Source of the DNA: an uncultured Clostridia bacterium
Lineage (GTDB): Bacteria; Bacillota; Clostridia; Oscillospirales; Ruminococcaceae
Assembly (NCBI GenBank): GCA_947624425.1
Contig: CANQKG010000013.1
Location: 1 to 14,950, forward strand
Reading direction: 5' to 3'
DNA length: 14,950 nucleotides
The position numbers were made by a program, and so were the translations under genes. A model generated the notes under the pieces. It saw nothing but the letters and a program-made list of their open reading frames with translations, was not told the origin of the DNA and made no database searches. Shown piece by piece: positions 13,931 to 14,950 of this stretch. The first letter of the stretch is position 1, and each line of letters starts with the position of its first letter.

Positions 13931-14018
13931 AATAAGAACTTGCTTTGTGAAAACCGCAATTCCACAGCAGATGCTCTCTCTTTGCGGAAATCCGGTTTTC
14001 CCCTTGAAGCGTGTCTTG

Positions 14019-14465
14019 TTACGGGCGGGGCATGGTGGGAAGGATCCAGAGCAGAAAGCCGTATATCACGCTGGCGGCGGTGCCGTAGGTGATGACGGGG
14101 CCTGCCACCGAGAAGAGCTTGACCCCCAGTCCGAGCACCCACCCCTCCGCTTTGAACTCCAGCGCGGGGGAGACCATGGCGTTTGCAAAGCCGGTGATCG
14201 GCACCAGCGTACCGGCGCCGCCGAACCGCGCCAGCTTGTGGTACAGCCCCAGTCCGGTCAACAGCGCCGAAAGCGCCACCAGCGTCACCGATACCGTCGC
14301 CATCGCCGTGTCCTCCTGCAGTCCCCATGAGAGCAACAGCTGCCGCCAGACCTCTCCCAGCGCGCAGATCCCGCCCCCGATCAGAAAGGCAAGCGGCAGG
14401 GTGGCGCGCATCTTGCTTGGCGCGCTTGCCCGCTCTACCTCTTTTGCATACTGCCGTTTGTCCAC
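14019..14465 (-). CDS. spoVAC: Stage V sporulation protein AC
   Basis: A 148-residue membrane protein of the SpoVA complex; the family forms the inner-membrane channel that releases Ca-dipicolinate at germination. It has four hydrophobic segments, beginning LPLAFLIGGGICALG, and the family motif GGAGTLVPITGFANAMVSP with the following ALEFKAEGWVLGLG. A GTG at 14465 is taken as start because AAAGGG lies 8 nt upstream and the product begins MDKRQYAKEVERASAP, like other SpoVAC proteins. The frame is open much further upstream to 14660, but that part encodes only the dispersed repeat. Unusually, spoVAD is not next: 4.9 kb of other DNA intervenes, including two genes on the opposite strand. Confidence 0.92.
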   Translation of the reverse strand: MDKRQYAKEVERASAPSKMRATLPLAFLIGGGICALGEVWRQLLLSWGLQEDTAMATVSVTLVALSALLTGLGLYHKLARFGGAGTLVPITGFANAMVSPALEFKAEGWVLGLGVKLFSVAGPVITYGTAASVIYGFLLWILPTMPRP

Positions 14466-14491
14466 ATCATACACCCTTTCGCTTTTTCGGT

Positions 14492-14520
14492 TAGTATGCC
14501 CGCCCGCCGCCGTTTTATTT
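14492..14520 (-). promoter_or_regulatory. Candidate sigma-G promoter of spoVAC
   Basis: On the minus strand AAATA (14516-14520), a 17-nt spacer, then CATACTA (14492-14498), which fits the sigma-G -10 pattern CATnnTA. It lies 27 bp before the GTG start. Confidence 0.55.
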
Positions 14521-14523
14521 TTT

Positions 14524-14660
14524 GGTACGCTCTTGTGGCTGAGTGGGAATAGCGAACTTTCCTGCCCGGAACCTTTTTGGTACGCACTTGTGGCAAGTGC
14601 GGGTATCGGGCTTTTCTGCCCGATCCCAAGCGCGGTGCGGATAGAAAGCGGTATTGACAA
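14524..14660 (+). repeat. Upstream module repeat, spoVAC copy (tandem doubled)
   Basis: GGTACGCTCTTGTGGC (14524 on) and GGTACGCACTTGTGGC (14579 on) start two tandem units of about 55 bp. The second forms two perfect hairpins, GCACTTG/CAAGTGC (14584-14600) and ATCGGGC/GCCCGAT (14605-14624). GGATAGAAAGCGGTATTGACAA follows at 14639-14660. The same series, single and more degenerate, lies upstream of spoVAD (9201-9279). Confidence 0.7.
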
Positions 14661-14681
14661 GCGATTGAGAAAAGTGATAAT
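14654..14681 (+). promoter_or_regulatory. Possible plus-strand promoter reading out of the window
   Basis: TTGACA (14654-14659), a 16-nt spacer, then GATAAT (14676-14681). The TTGACA also occurs at the same place in the spoVAD-side module (9273-9278), but there the -10 is poor. No gene follows before the window ends. Confidence 0.4.
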
Positions 14682-14716
14682 ATCAGGCTTTCGCCCGAAA
14701 CGAGATCAACGCTTTT

Positions 14717-14950
14717 GAATCCCTCCACCGCGCTATGCGCGGTCCCCCTCCCTTTGACAAGGGAGGCTCTGGCGATCAAAGAGGTTTTTCCGGAAATACT
14801 GAGAAAGGAAGGCTGACAAAAACCTTCCTTTTTCTATTGCAAAAGCCAATATCTGTTGTCAAAATACACCATGCTAAATCTCACCCCCAAAACCGCCGTC
14901 CTTGTCAAAACCTCCCTTGTGAAAGGGCGCTCTTGCCGAAGCGCGCCCGG
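14717..14950 (-). repeat. GAATCCC repeat family, copy 6 (cut by window end)
   Basis: It starts GAATCCCTCCACC with the CGCGCTATGCGCG hairpin, has an interior closely like copy 5 (same AAGGAAGG hairpin at 14804-14833), then CTTGTCAAAACCTCCC and the variant GGGCGCTCTTGCCGAAGCGC end, running off the window. Confidence 0.85.

Noticed and set aside
14466..14660. N-terminal extension of spoVAC to 14660
   Set aside because: The extra 65 residues encode the dispersed upstream module, while the GTG at 14465 has a spaced ribosome binding site and gives the usual SpoVAC length.

Overview
This window most likely comes from a GC-rich, endospore-forming Bacillota (Firmicutes), probably a gut-type clostridium of the Oscillospiraceae/Ruminococcaceae kind. 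The evidence is three spoVA spore genes, an Asp23-FakA pair, T-box control of ilvB, strong AGGAGG-type ribosome binding sites, sigma-A promoters close to TTGACA-17-TATAAT, and a surface protein with an SPxTG-like sorting signal. The assignment to a family is inference.

Layout, left to right. (1) 1-2156: the 5' part of ilvB (minus strand, running off the window) behind a T-box leader, divergent from tyrA (plus). The two promoters share one palindromic -10 box. (2) 2157-2640: a convergent gap filled with repeat elements, then the fakA terminator. (3) 2649-4708: an Asp23/Gls24 protein and fakA in one minus-strand operon. (4) 4709-5191: a divergent gap with a good plus-strand promoter, a hairpin and repeat-derived DNA ahead of tadA. 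(5) 5192-7302: tadA, a 57-residue membrane protein, a HAD phosphatase translationally coupled to it, and a DUF308/HdeD-like membrane protein. (6) 7303-9199: a repeat element, a shared terminator, and spoVAE and spoVAD overlapping on the minus strand. (7) 9200-14018: a block of about 4.8 kb that separates spoVAD from spoVAC. It holds several repeat copies, a gene for a protein made of five tandem Sm-like modules (lower GC than its neighbours), and a large wall-anchored 5'-nucleotidase. (8) 14019-14950: spoVAC, its upstream module and another repeat copy.

The strongest themes are these. A structured MITE-like repeat family starts GAATCCC(A/T)CCACC and ends GGTGG(T/A)GGGATTC. Within this window it lies only in gaps where the coding strand switches or upstream of spoVAC, never between adjacent co-directional genes. 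The spoVA operon is split: spoVAC and spoVAD each have their own sigma-G-like promoter, and both carry a related upstream repeat module. The five-module Sm-like protein looks like a single-chain multi-barrel and sits inside the split. No tRNA, rRNA, CRISPR array or transposase gene was seen.
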